A stretch of 64,000 nt of DNA from Thalassotalea loyana. Its GTDB lineage: Bacteria; Pseudomonadota; Gammaproteobacteria; Enterobacterales; Alteromonadaceae. The notes under the pieces were generated by a model. That model made no database searches and was not told where the DNA came from. It worked only from the letters and a program-made list of their open reading frames with translations. This document shows positions 9,249-18,276 of the stretch, in pieces; the first letter of the stretch is position 1; each line of letters starts with the position of its first letter. Position numbers and translations under genes: made by a program. Location: assembly GCF_030161435.1 (NCBI RefSeq), contig NZ_BSSV01000001.1, forward strand, positions 434,001 to 498,000. Direction: 5' to 3'.

Positions 9249-10445
9249 CTACAACCATTCAGTCTCTATCTGATTAGCAGTTTGCTGTACTGTCTTAGCA
9301 AGCCTCTTTATGTCATGCCTAGCGTAGTGACCATAGCTCATAGTGTTTCCTGTCTTGTGACCCACAATATGGCATACATCGAATTCTTTAACCCCTGCTC
9401 TTTCTGATGCAGTAATAAAGTGATTCCTTAACGAGTGGAATGAACGTGTGGTGTCCGTTGTGACCTGTGCAACTTTGAATCGTGAGAAGGTTCTGCCTAC
9501 AGTCTTAGAGTCATACTTAAACGGAAGTTCAATGTCTTGAATCTGAGGAGCAATAGGTATAACCCTAGTAGCACTAGCTGTTTTACCCTTACGTACTATT
9601 AGACACTTAACACCTTCAATCTCCTCGACATCAGCTTGACACAATTCACTAAGTCTTGCGCCTGTGAATAACGCAACCTTAACGAAGTCTCTAAGCTCCA
9701 TAGGGGATTCATTAAGAACCGTGTTGAGTTGCTCCTTACTGAATAACTGTTTAGGCTTTGACGCTTCACCTTTGAATCGACTCAAGTCATGGTCACAGAA
9801 AGGACTAACGCTTGTTTTAATCTCACCCATTTGATAAGCATGAGTCCACAGTGCTTTTAAGCGAGACAAGTGAGACCTAATAGTACCCACAGCGTACTCA
9901 CCGCCAAGATGCTGAATGTACTCGACTACTTGTTTCTTAGTAATATCAGCTAGCGCTAAGTCACTCGCGGAATGGTAGGTAAGGAATCTTTTAAGGCTGT
10001 TTATCTTCTTGGAACGGTCATCACTGCTCATGTCTGGTCTATTACTCAATAGGCTACTTAGAGCTTCCTTTATGGTGATCGTGTATGAATGATTAATTAT
10101 CCCATAGACTTCCTGATCGTATGCAGTCTTAGCAATCTCGTTGCGTGGTAATACATCATCATAGCTGAGTGAACAGACGTTATCTTTCAATGCGCCTGTG
10201 TATGGACGTACTTCCTCAACGTAGCTCTTAAACTTCATTCTATCAGCACTGTATGCTCCTTGGGCTTGAGAAGCTAATTCACCGTTAATACGGTCTCGTT
10301 TTAGTCTTGCGACTTTGATTGAACTGGTTTGAAGGCTTTGGGTAATGTGCGATTTACCAAGGTAAAGGTGTTGTATTTCCTTAGGAACTCGTCTGCTGAA
10401 TACCCAAGTGTCATGGTGTTTTTTAAGGTGTTTGTTGTCTGGCAT
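9249..10445 (-). CDS. Tyrosine integrase of the element
   Basis: This 398-residue phage-type integrase has an N-terminal arm-binding-like segment (HHDTWVFSRRVPKEIQHLYLGKSHI) and a core-binding SAM-like domain (about 125-215). The catalytic domain holds Arg264 in LFTGARLSEL, a Lys in the VRKGKT hairpin, His337 and Arg340 in FHSLRNHF, His363 in IVGHKTG, and the nucleophile Tyr371 or Tyr374 in MSYGHY. It catalyses site-specific insertion and excision. The start at 10445 has a ribosome site (ACGGAGCGATAC). An inverted repeat CCGTTTT/AAAACGG lies directly upstream. It sits at the right end of the element, the normal place for an integrase next to its attachment site. Confidence 0.95.
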   Translation of the reverse strand: MPDNKHLKKHHDTWVFSRRVPKEIQHLYLGKSHITQSLQTSSIKVARLKRDRINGELASQAQGAYSADRMKFKSYVEEVRPYTGALKDNVCSLSYDDVLPRNEIAKTAYDQEVYGIINHSYTITIKEALSSLLSNRPDMSSDDRSKKINSLKRFLTYHSASDLALADITKKQVVEYIQHLGGEYAVGTIRSHLSRLKALWTHAYQMGEIKTSVSPFCDHDLSRFKGEASKPKQLFSKEQLNTVLNESPMELRDFVKVALFTGARLSELCQADVEEIEGVKCLIVRKGKTASATRVIPIAPQIQDIELPFKYDSKTVGRTFSRFKVAQVTTDTTRSFHSLRNHFITASERAGVKEFDVCHIVGHKTGNTMSYGHYARHDIKRLAKTVQQTANQIETEWL

Positions 10446-10476
10446 GTATCGCTCCGTTTTCTAATTGTAAAACGGG

Positions 10477-10487
10477 ATGTATAACGT
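10477..10487. repeat. Right-end copy of ATGTATAACGT, also near the left end
   Basis: The same 11 bases occur at 3056-3066, with a near-match inverted at about 3028-3038. Shared short motifs 60-110 bases inside both ends fit integrase arm-type sites. Confidence 0.4.
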
Positions 10488-10549
10488 CTTGTCGCTTACA
10501 CCCCTCTTATAGCAAGGGATAACGCGATACACGGGGACTTAGGGGACTT

Positions 10550-10557
10550 TGATGTAA
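10550..10557. repeat. Candidate attR core (TGATGTAA)
   Basis: This is a direct copy of 2953-2960. It is preceded by a tandem GGGGACTT motif (about 10532-10549). If correct, the bases after 10557 are the original sequence downstream of groEL. Confidence 0.5.
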
Positions 10558-10581
10558 CCGACTAACATCTCAAATCGAATT

Positions 10582-10615
10582 AAAAGGCCAGAGCATTGTT
10601 GCTCTGGCCTTTTTT
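10582..10615 (+). terminator. Strong rho-independent terminator, probably the displaced groESL terminator
   Basis: AAAGGCCAGAGC pairs with GCTCTGGCCTTT around an ATTGTT loop and is followed by a T run on the plus strand. The nearest functional plus-strand gene upstream, outside the integrative element, is groEL. The hairpin lies 25 bases beyond the inferred right end of the element. Confidence 0.88.
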
Positions 10616-10659
10616 GTTGTATGGTTTAGTTGCTGAGTCGCACAACATGGAATTGTTTG

Positions 10660-11820
10660 ATGAGTAAAAGAACCTGGATTTTGCTGCTAATTGCTAGTGT
10701 GATAATCACGTTCATCTTTAAAACGCCTTCTTCAAGAGTCGATATAGATGCAGCAACCGTTGTTATCGAATCTAAAAGGAAACTACCTAACCATAACCTT
10801 GCACCTCAAAAAGAGCAGATTGCTCAAAATATTGCCGAACAATCCAGGTATGATATTGAGCACTACGTTGAACAAGAGGGCAATGCTGATGCTTTATCTT
10901 GCTTACCTAATATCACATTCGATCAAACAAACTATCAAGAAGAAATCGACAGTTTTTTTGTACAGTTAGGCAAATCGACGTTATTGGATAATCGTCTATA
11001 CTATGCGCTATTTGCGGAGCTGCCCGACAGTAAAGCAAAGTTTGAATTACTGTATGATTATTATCTGCTTGATCCCAGTCAGCCCCTCATTGCCAATCAA
11101 CTAATTAATTTATGCACAACAGTTCAAGATGCTAAATGTACTGACGATTTTATTATTCAATTAGTTTCTGTAGATGATAATAACGGCCATATGTGGATGA
11201 ATGTAGCATTTCATTTTGCACAACATGGTGACGATGAAAATGTCATTTATGCGATCGATAGATTAACAAAGACTTCTACTTTTAATGAAAGATTTGGTGA
11301 ACAGGCGCTGATGTACGCTCGTGCCTTAGAAGGTTCGAATGCTAATAGCTTCAACCTTAATGCTGTTGCTGGCATTGGCAAAGTGGCCGCTATATCTTCA
11401 AATTTAGGGGCGCTTCTGCGTTGGTGTGATGACAATCGAGATTCTAATAGTGCTCAAATGAGTTGCCTCACGTTAGGAGAACAGTTAGCGACTAGAAGTA
11501 AAACCAAGTTAAATCAGATGTTTGGGCTAACACTTCAAAAAGATATATATCAACAACTCAATAGACAAGATATGGTCAGTAATATTGCCAAAATCCTTGA
11601 TAATCCAAACCGAAAATTACCTGAAGATAAGCATATTAATTTCGAAATTATGCTGATGTTGGACGAAAGCTTACTTCGTCGTTATTTGGCAAATATTGAT
11701 GTATACGGGGAAGAAGAATCAATCAAGCTATCAATTGAAGAAGCGAAAGCATTGCATGAGAAAGATAATAATCATATCTGCTCTTTAGCTCACGAGATGC
11801 TTGAGTCGGCTGACATATAG
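10660..11820 (+). CDS. Hypothetical membrane-anchored envelope protein
   Basis: This protein is not recognised. From ATG 10660 it has 386 residues: a short positive N-terminus (MSKRTW), one hydrophobic segment (about 7-23) that is a signal anchor or signal peptide, then a soluble, mostly helical region with several Cys residues (near CLPN, CTTVQDAKCTDD, SCLTLGEQL, CSLAHE). The repeated helical pattern might be TPR/Sel1-like, but I see no clean consensus. A TTG at 10630 is an alternative start; neither start has a strong ribosome site. It follows the orphan groESL terminator and precedes the debranching-type lipoprotein gene. Confidence 0.7.
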   Translation: MSKRTWILLLIASVIITFIFKTPSSRVDIDAATVVIESKRKLPNHNLAPQKEQIAQNIAEQSRYDIEHYVEQEGNADALSCLPNITFDQTNYQEEIDSFFVQLGKSTLLDNRLYYALFAELPDSKAKFELLYDYYLLDPSQPLIANQLINLCTTVQDAKCTDDFIIQLVSVDDNNGHMWMNVAFHFAQHGDDENVIYAIDRLTKTSTFNERFGEQALMYARALEGSNANSFNLNAVAGIGKVAAISSNLGALLRWCDDNRDSNSAQMSCLTLGEQLATRSKTKLNQMFGLTLQKDIYQQLNRQDMVSNIAKILDNPNRKLPEDKHINFEIMLMLDESLLRRYLANIDVYGEEESIKLSIEEAKALHEKDNNHICSLAHEMLESADI

Positions 11821-11902
11821 TTATTTTACATACGTATGCATACATAGTGAGCTTTACCTTCAGGTACTATAATCGCAAATAAAAAGAATACAGGGTGAAG
11901 GT

Positions 11903-14245
11903 ATGACATTGCGATTAGTCAGTGGAGTGTTATTAGCGATGGCACTAATGAGTTGTGGTTCAGAAAACAGCGAAGAACAGTCGATAACACCACAGCAATC
12001 GGTGAAAACAATCATCGATATCAATCATATGGCCGTTGATGTCTCACGAATTGAAAACCGTCCTGTGTCTTTTACCAATAAGCGCTCTGCTTATTACTAC
12101 ACCCAAACTCACGCCAATAACCATCCTGAGCATACATGGTTTGCGGGTTTTAATGTGGGACAAAAACGGTTGTTTGCAGGCTACCAGCTATTTGTAGATG
12201 GTAAAGCGTTGGATAACCAATCCGCTCAAGTGACTGTCTTTCCACATAAATTGATTCGTCGCCATCAAGGGGTTGTTGAAAAGCTACAGCTGTTTGATGA
12301 ACAAGATATTGTTCGCATAGAACTCACTGGTGACGCGAGAAACGTTGGCATTACGCTTACTGGCGATCAAGTTCAAACTTTGTCGACAACCGAACATTTT
12401 GTGATTTATCAAAGTAAAGAGGATCTCGATAAAGTCATTGCCATTGCTCCGTTGAATGAAACAACGTTAGATGTTCAGCAAGGTCAACTAACTACTTCTA
12501 CTGCCGCCGGTGGGTTTTATATTTTGGTTGCCAACAGCCAGGTTGAACTTGAAAGTTTACTTTCTCAAGTGAGAGCTCACGATAACGATTGGTTAGCACA
12601 AAGAAAACAGCGAATGGAGAACTTGCTGATTGAAAATACTCAGCTAACTTCACCTACTACCGAGCTTGTCCAAGCAATGCGTTGGATAACCCTGAATATG
12701 GATCAATTGATGACCAAGCAACGTGGTCATGGTATCTATGCGGGTTTACCTTGGTTCAATGAATATTGGGGACGTGATAACTTTATTGCGTTACCGGGCG
12801 CGAGTCTTGTTACAGGCCAGTTTGAATGGGCTCGTAATATCATTACATCGTTTGCTGAGTTTCAAGACAGTGATCCTAATTCTCCATTTTTTGGTCGAGT
12901 CCCAAACATCGTTAAAGTAGGCGAAGTTGATTACCATACGACAGACGGAACACCGCGTTTCATTATTCAAATGCAAGAGTATGTGAAATATAGTGGCGAC
13001 AAAAGTTTGATCAGTGAAATGTACCCTGTGGTTAAAAACTCAATTGAAGGTAGTTTAAAGAATTGGGTGGATGAGAAGGGCTATCTGCTGCATAAGAACA
13101 ATGAAACATGGATGGATGCTCGCGAACAAGTAACGCTGAGATCTTATTCGCCAAGAGGCTCGCGTGCGAATGATATTCAGGCATTGTGGTACCAACAAAT
13201 TCTCGCTGGTGTCTATTTCGCTCAGTTTGTTGGCGATAAGAAAAGCGAAGAAAAATGGCATGCGGTTGCAGAAAAACTAAAACATCACTTCCAGCAAGAC
13301 TTTGTCGTGGAAGATGTCGATCACCTAGTCGATAGGCTAAGTGAAAACGATGAGCAAGATTTAAAACTGCGCCCAAACCAGTTATTTGCGCTTGATTTAA
13401 TCGGCAGTGAATTAACCCGTGCTCGAGCGACGAAAGCGGTTTGGCAGCATACCGTCTACACATGGGGCGTAGCATCATTAGATAATCGTGATGAGTTTTT
13501 CCATCCTTTCCATTTACAGTGGGAGAATTATCATAAAGATCAGGCTTATCACAATGGCACGGTTTGGCTATGGAATAATGGTATTGCCATGCAACGCATG
13601 ATCGAAGCAGGTCAAACTGAAGTTGCATATCAGCTATTTGAAAACATGAATATGTTTGCGTTAAAACGCGGTGTTGTTGGCGGTTTGGCTGAAAATTCCA
13701 ATGCATATCCACGAGCAGGTGAAACTTGGCCAACATTAACCGGGACCTATTTACAGGCGTGGTCTAACTCAGAGCACCTTCGTGTTTGGTACCAGCACTT
13801 TCTTGGAATTCGCCCTGATCTCATTAAACATGAAGTGACGTTGGCGCCACGCGTCCCAACCGCGTTAAAAGAGTTTTCTCAAAGTGCAATTATTGGTGAT
13901 GGTCGTCTCGTCATGAGTTATCGCGCAGAGAGTCATGCGAAGCATTATTCCTTTATTTTTGAAGCGTTTGAAACAAACGTGAAGCTCGACGTTGAAGGCT
14001 ATGATGTTCAAACTATCGCTGTCAAAGCGGGTGACTCATTGAGTGTTAAGGTGAACGAGAATGCCATGAGTGTGAATCACACTTCAAGTTCAGGCAAAGT
14101 GTTAGAGAACCTAACCGTAAGCGTGTCTGAGGACAAACTTAAAGCGTTATCACTGCTTAGAAAGACAATGGCCGATGTTACCTTTGCTCGTCCTTTACCA
14201 CTGGAAAACTATCGCGTATTAACAACACATTTTGAACGTCAATAA
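11903..14245 (+). CDS. Lipoprotein amylo-alpha-1,6-glucosidase-type glycoside hydrolase
   Basis: The 780-residue protein begins with a lipoprotein signal (LLAMALMSC, lipid Cys18). A beta-rich N-terminal domain (about 40-230) precedes an (alpha/alpha)6 barrel (about 255-670) with GLPWFNEYWGRDNFIALPG, WMDAREQ, AYHNGTVWLWNNG and LAENSN. These are hallmarks of the bacterial glycogen-debranching C-terminal/GH133-like family and its trehalase/GH63 relatives. The acidic residues in GRD and WMDA are likely catalytic or substrate-binding. Predicted activity is release of glucose from alpha-linked oligosaccharides at the membrane or outer envelope rather than cytoplasmic glycogen breakdown. Substrate is unknown. 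A ribosome site (GGGTGAAGGT) precedes the ATG. Confidence 0.82.
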   Translation: MTLRLVSGVLLAMALMSCGSENSEEQSITPQQSVKTIIDINHMAVDVSRIENRPVSFTNKRSAYYYTQTHANNHPEHTWFAGFNVGQKRLFAGYQLFVDGKALDNQSAQVTVFPHKLIRRHQGVVEKLQLFDEQDIVRIELTGDARNVGITLTGDQVQTLSTTEHFVIYQSKEDLDKVIAIAPLNETTLDVQQGQLTTSTAAGGFYILVANSQVELESLLSQVRAHDNDWLAQRKQRMENLLIENTQLTSPTTELVQAMRWITLNMDQLMTKQRGHGIYAGLPWFNEYWGRDNFIALPGASLVTGQFEWARNIITSFAEFQDSDPNSPFFGRVPNIVKVGEVDYHTTDGTPRFIIQMQEYVKYSGDKSLISEMYPVVKNSIEGSLKNWVDEKGYLLHKNNETWMDAREQVTLRSYSPRGSRANDIQALWYQQILAGVYFAQFVGDKKSEEKWHAVAEKLKHHFQQDFVVEDVDHLVDRLSENDEQDLKLRPNQLFALDLIGSELTRARATKAVWQHTVYTWGVASLDNRDEFFHPFHLQWENYHKDQAYHNGTVWLWNNGIAMQRMIEAGQTEVAYQLFENMNMFALKRGVVGGLAENSNAYPRAGETWPTLTGTYLQAWSNSEHLRVWYQHFLGIRPDLIKHEVTLAPRVPTALKEFSQSAIIGDGRLVMSYRAESHAKHYSFIFEAFETNVKLDVEGYDVQTIAVKAGDSLSVKVNENAMSVNHTSSSGKVLENLTVSVSEDKLKALSLLRKTMADVTFARPLPLENYRVLTTHFERQ

Positions 14246-14301
14246 GAAGTGAATAATTGATGTTTGTTTCATTAATAATGGTTGAGACTTTGTAAAAAAA
14301 C

Positions 14302-14328
14302 AAAGGGGCGCAATATGCGCCCCTTTTT
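14302..14328. terminator. Bidirectional terminator between convergent genes
   Basis: AAAGGGGCGCA pairs with TGCGCCCCTTT around an ATA loop, with T runs on both strands. It serves the glucosidase gene (plus) and the S9 peptidase gene (minus). Confidence 0.92.
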
Positions 14329-14344
14329 AATCATTTAGCTCTCA

Positions 14345-16381
14345 CTATTTCATATCAGATTTGTATTTTTCAAACCAAGCCAAGGTGTTTTCGATTTTAG
14401 CAATCATACGTGAAGGCTTGCCTGCAATGCCGTGAGGTGCGCCAGGTACTTTAACCAATACGGTATCTATCTTACGTAGTTTCAACGCTTGATAGAATTG
14501 TTCTGTTTGCGCCATCGGTGTGCGTAAATCTTTTTCACCCGTCATTAATAACGTTGGTGTTGTTACATTGCCTACCAATGACATTGGCGAGCGTTTCCAG
14601 TAGTGCTCAACATGCTCCCATGGCATTCCAGGAAATTGCGTAGGAATTTGTCCTAAACCGCTATCTGCCGTTAATACCTTACTGAGCCAGTTGATAACGG
14701 GTTTTACAACCGCCGCTGCCGCAAAACGGTCTGTTAAACCAATGGCGTAAGCGGTTGCGATACCACCAGCACTACCACCTGCAATGAATAGGTTGTTTTC
14801 ATCGATGAAACCTAAGTCGATCATGGCATCAACGCCAGAGTTATGATCAGCAAAGTCCTCTTTTGAGCTGTATTTGTATTTTAACAACATCGCAAAACGT
14901 TCACCGTATGAGCTACTGCCACGGTGGTTATCATAAAATACTACGTAACCTTGTGCAGCGAAACGTTGTAATTCGGCACTGAAGTGCGGGCCATACGCGA
15001 GGTGTGGACCACCATGAATTTCTAAAATTAACGGATATTTTTTCGTTGGATCAAAGTTAGGCGGCGTAATGTACCAACCTTGAATTGGTTCACCGTCAAA
15101 TGATGATTTGTAGTTGATTTCGTGTACTTTACCTAGTTGCTTATGCGCAAGCAGGTCTTCATTTAATGCCGTTAACTGCGCAACTTTTGCTTTAGTATTA
15201 ACAATCGCAACGTCTGCAGGGCGCTCACTACTACCATGAGTAAATGCGACTTTACCCGAATCATTAGCGCTAAACGAGCCACTGATGTATGGGCGGCCTA
15301 GTGTGGTGCCTGATAAAGAATCAGCTAAATCTTTTATCTTTCCTTTCTTGTCAATAATTGCCACTTTACGTTTACCAAAGTCATCATAACTAAAGGCTAA
15401 ACTCGTGTTCGAAATCCATTGAGGGGTTGTTACCGAACGATCAAAGTCTTTTGCAAGAGCTGTGACTTTTTTGGTCTGCCACTGCATGACATTTAACTTA
15501 CTATTACGGTAAGGATTTAATGCATTCGATGTAGATAAATAAGCTAGCTTTTTGCCATCAGGTGAGTATGAAGGGCTAAACTCACGGCCAGGTGCGTCAG
15601 TTATTTGCGTAATATCACCTGAGTTTACTGCAACGGAAAACAAGTCGCTTTCAAGAACCTGATATTCCCAATCGTCGACGCGATTAGCTGAGAAAACAAT
15701 TTCATCTCCTGACTTGCTCCACGCTAATTTTCCTCTGTGATGAAAATTACCGCTAGTGAGCTGGCGAGGTGTGCCACCCTCGCTTGGTAGTACAAAAATA
15801 TGGTCGTAACCCGGCTTAACTAAGCCTTGCCCGTCGCGCTGATAATATGCTTTATCAATCACTATTACAGGATCTGCCCATTTAGCTCCTTTGGGTTTGG
15901 CAGGCATGCCCGCAAGCTTGCTTGGTTTACCTTTTACGCGCTTGCTAAATGCTAGCCACTTGCCATCAGGCGACCAGGTTAACCCAGAAACACCACTTTG
16001 TAGCTGGCTGATCATGGCTGTTCTATTTTGTTCCAAATAATGAACATGAATTTGCCAACTACCTGATAAATTACTTACAAAAGCGACTCGTTTGCCATCT
16101 GGCGACCAACGCGGTTGAGAGTATTGTTTGTCATCGGAGAACAAAGGCAATTGAGTTTGTGTTTTGGTATCAATAAGCCATAAGTTTCTATTTTTGTTGT
16201 CCGTCATGATGTCGTTTGAATTACGAACATAGATAACTTGCTTGCCGTCAGGTGATAACTGAGGGTCGCTCGCATATTCTAAATTAAAGATATCGGTCGG
16301 TTGAAACGTTTCCGTTGCACTGGCTTGATGTGTAAATAGGCTCGCACTTAATAATGATAGTGCGATGAGAGGCTTTCTCAT
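14345..16381 (-). CDS. S9 family prolyl oligopeptidase-type peptidase, secreted
   Basis: The 678-residue protein has a signal peptide (MRKPLIALSLLSASLFTHQASA). A seven-bladed propeller region (about 30-400) shows repeated PDGK...YVRN/FVSN/SPDGKWLAFS WD40-like units. The C-terminal alpha/beta-hydrolase has the nucleophile Ser in AGGSAGG, the Asp in TGEKDLRTP and the His in PGAPHGI, completing the S9 triad. It resembles dipeptidyl or acylaminoacyl peptidases and is predicted to trim peptides in the periplasm. The gene stands alone, facing the glucosidase gene. Confidence 0.92.
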   Translation of the reverse strand: MRKPLIALSLLSASLFTHQASATETFQPTDIFNLEYASDPQLSPDGKQVIYVRNSNDIMTDNKNRNLWLIDTKTQTQLPLFSDDKQYSQPRWSPDGKRVAFVSNLSGSWQIHVHYLEQNRTAMISQLQSGVSGLTWSPDGKWLAFSKRVKGKPSKLAGMPAKPKGAKWADPVIVIDKAYYQRDGQGLVKPGYDHIFVLPSEGGTPRQLTSGNFHHRGKLAWSKSGDEIVFSANRVDDWEYQVLESDLFSVAVNSGDITQITDAPGREFSPSYSPDGKKLAYLSTSNALNPYRNSKLNVMQWQTKKVTALAKDFDRSVTTPQWISNTSLAFSYDDFGKRKVAIIDKKGKIKDLADSLSGTTLGRPYISGSFSANDSGKVAFTHGSSERPADVAIVNTKAKVAQLTALNEDLLAHKQLGKVHEINYKSSFDGEPIQGWYITPPNFDPTKKYPLILEIHGGPHLAYGPHFSAELQRFAAQGYVVFYDNHRGSSSYGERFAMLLKYKYSSKEDFADHNSGVDAMIDLGFIDENNLFIAGGSAGGIATAYAIGLTDRFAAAAVVKPVINWLSKVLTADSGLGQIPTQFPGMPWEHVEHYWKRSPMSLVGNVTTPTLLMTGEKDLRTPMAQTEQFYQALKLRKIDTVLVKVPGAPHGIAGKPSRMIAKIENTLAWFEKYKSDMK

Positions 16382-16617
16382 TGTTATTCTCCCACGTAAT
16401 AAATTGCTGATTACATTGTAGAGACATTCAATGGTTTTGACAGCGATTTAAACGCAAAAATCATTCGATTTAACTTACAAGGCATTGGTTTCAAATGTTT
16501 TATTATGTGTTGGTGTTTCCGCTACATTCTTTTACACTTAAATTACAAAGCTAAACGATATTTAGCGAACGATTCTTGTCAAATGGTATGTTAATAAAAC
16601 TTAAAAGGGAAAGCAGG

Positions 16618-17172
16618 ATGCAATACAAAATTATTGGCGCAACCATCATGGCTATTATGCTAAGCGGCTGCAGTCAAACTCAACCTTTAACTAACCGTGT
16701 AGAAAATCAGTTAGCGATATCAAGTGTGCAAGATGCGCCATTCTACTACGATAAAGGTTCGCGTTTTGCCATTGAACCAAAGTTTGTTAGCAGCGAAATT
16801 GTTACACAAGCGCAAGAAGAGGCGCTTTATCAGGCTGTGACTTTACATATAGAGCAAGCATTTGCTAAACGAGGTTATGAATTTGTTTCAACTGAACAAT
16901 CTCCCGATTTCGTGGTCAAATTTGCTGTAGCTTTATCAAAAGATTTAACAGACCAGATGATTAGTGAACATTTTGGCGTAACGCCTGGTCTATCTGATAA
17001 CGAGGCGTTAAACAAAGCGAGTTTTTTAATCGCTGTTGATGACGCGAGTAGTGGTCAACGATTATGGCGAGGTGCAGCACAAGGTTTTGCGAAAGAAGAC
17101 GCAAAAGACGCGCATCGTACTACGCGACTAAAAACGGTTATTAACAAAGTATTAATGCAATTTGATACCTAA
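16618..17172 (+). CDS. DUF4136-type lipoprotein
   Basis: The 184-residue protein has a lipobox (IMLSGC, Cys18). The start is ATG 16618 because the lipoprotein signal begins there; an upstream ATG at 16576 would add an unlikely polar leader. The mature part has the pattern of the DUF4136 family (an FAIEP-like strand, a helix with AFAKRGYEFV, then PDFVVKFAVAL and GQRLWRGAA), a small alpha-beta lipoprotein found in many Gram-negatives with unknown role. The DUF3016 gene follows 71 bases later; the two may be co-transcribed. Confidence 0.8.
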   Translation: MQYKIIGATIMAIMLSGCSQTQPLTNRVENQLAISSVQDAPFYYDKGSRFAIEPKFVSSEIVTQAQEEALYQAVTLHIEQAFAKRGYEFVSTEQSPDFVVKFAVALSKDLTDQMISEHFGVTPGLSDNEALNKASFLIAVDDASSGQRLWRGAAQGFAKEDAKDAHRTTRLKTVINKVLMQFDT

Positions 17173-17243
17173 ATTTTACATTTGAAAACATTTTTAATTT
17201 GAGAATATGGTTTAATGTAGTAAAGGTTAACGAGGTGAATGAC

Positions 17244-17747
17244 ATGAAAAAATTTATCACAACATTATTAGCAACTGTAGCAATTGCTGCATCGGGTTCT
17301 GCGTTAGCTGGTACTTCAGAAGTAACGTGGACAAATCCTGATAAATATACTGATATGCGTGCAGCCAACGAAACAAAAAGTGGCTTTACGAAACGCACAA
17401 CGAAGAATTTGGAGAAACACATCACCAAATTAGCAGGTAAGTTACCTGAAGGTTACACCTTAAAAATGGACGTAACGGATGTGAATTTAGCGGGTGAAGT
17501 GCAACTTCGTCGTACACAACTTATTCGTATTGTCGACCGTGTATTTATCCCAAGCATGCACTTTAGCTATCAAGTGCTAGATGCTTCAGGCAACGTGGTT
17601 AAAGAGAACAAAGAAGTGAAGTTAAAGGATATGAACTTTATGGATTCACAATCTGTGTCTCGCTACCGTAGCCAGAGTTTCAGTTATGAAAAAGCGATGT
17701 TAGACGACTGGTTTAAAGATGAACTGAGTGAATTAGTCGCTAAATAA
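17244..17747 (+). CDS. DUF3016 family periplasmic protein
   Basis: The 167-residue protein starts at ATG 17244, behind a good ribosome site (CGAGGTGA). It has a signal peptide ending ALA, followed by the typical DUF3016 opening VTWTNPDKYTDMRA. It also has the middle segment LPEGYTLKMDVTDVNLAGEV and the C-terminal FSYEKAMLDDWF. It is periplasmic, function unknown. It lies after the DUF4136 lipoprotein and ends at a clear terminator. Confidence 0.88.
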   Translation: MKKFITTLLATVAIAASGSALAGTSEVTWTNPDKYTDMRAANETKSGFTKRTTKNLEKHITKLAGKLPEGYTLKMDVTDVNLAGEVQLRRTQLIRIVDRVFIPSMHFSYQVLDASGNVVKENKEVKLKDMNFMDSQSVSRYRSQSFSYEKAMLDDWFKDELSELVAK

Positions 17748-17760
17748 TCCGATAGAAAAT

Positions 17761-17792
17761 AAAAAGGCTGTGTAAATATCACAGCCTTTTTT
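17761..17792. terminator. Terminator between the DUF3016 gene and the convergent small gene
   Basis: AAAAAGGCTGTG pairs with CACAGCCTTTTTT around TAAATAT. The A and T runs make it usable from both sides. Confidence 0.9.
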
Positions 17793-17805
17793 GTTTATAC
17801 CTAGA

Positions 17806-18123
17806 TTACTTTTCAGTATAACTTTCTTCAAAGTTTGCGAGCACTTGAAAGAGTTGCTCAATCTTTTTGACCAAGCCAATTAATAACGTTTGGTCTTGGG
17901 TTTCTTGCCACTTTAATAAATCGTCTGCAACTTCTTCAACATATGGCTGAAACGTATTGGCTTTTGCTTTAAAACCAGCATCAGCGGTAAAAATCGCGCT
18001 AAAGCCAGCTTTCTTTTGTTCTCTTAAATCAGATAAGGTCGCGTCTGCCGTTAGTGATTTTTTTAAAATAATAGAGATGTTATCGATAAGTTGTTGATTA
18101 ATTGCTGCCGTCATTGTTTTCAT
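17806..18123 (-). CDS. Small hypothetical helical protein
   Basis: A protein of about 105 residues, not recognised. It is helical and soluble, with no signal peptide, Cys pair or motif. It has an Ile/Leu heptad-like start (INQQLIDNISIILKKSL) and a C-terminal helix (IGLVKKIEQLFQVLANF). I set the start at ATG 18123, with ATG 18114 possible; an ATG at 18168 would add residues that look untranslated. It is alone on the minus strand between two convergent or divergent envelope genes. Confidence 0.6.
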   Translation of the reverse strand: MKTMTAAINQQLIDNISIILKKSLTADATLSDLREQKKAGFSAIFTADAGFKAKANTFQPYVEEVADDLLKWQETQDQTLLIGLVKKIEQLFQVLANFEESYTEK

Positions 18124-18276
18124 CTTAGTGAATAAAGCTTCTGGCGCTATTATGCCAAAGCTAATCAAAAAATGTTAGCTCGCAACAGCATCTGGCTAAG
18201 GAGATGCGATGTTTTGAGGTAACTCAAAAAATCTCTGCTAGGCTTAAAATAACCAATTAAATCAGAATATTAATTT

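Noticed and set aside
16576-16617. Upstream ATG extensions of signal-peptide genes (also at 17199, 20974, 51128, 56946)
   Set aside because: The extended N-termini add polar or overlapping sequence before an obvious signal or family start, and the downstream ATGs have better ribosome sites.
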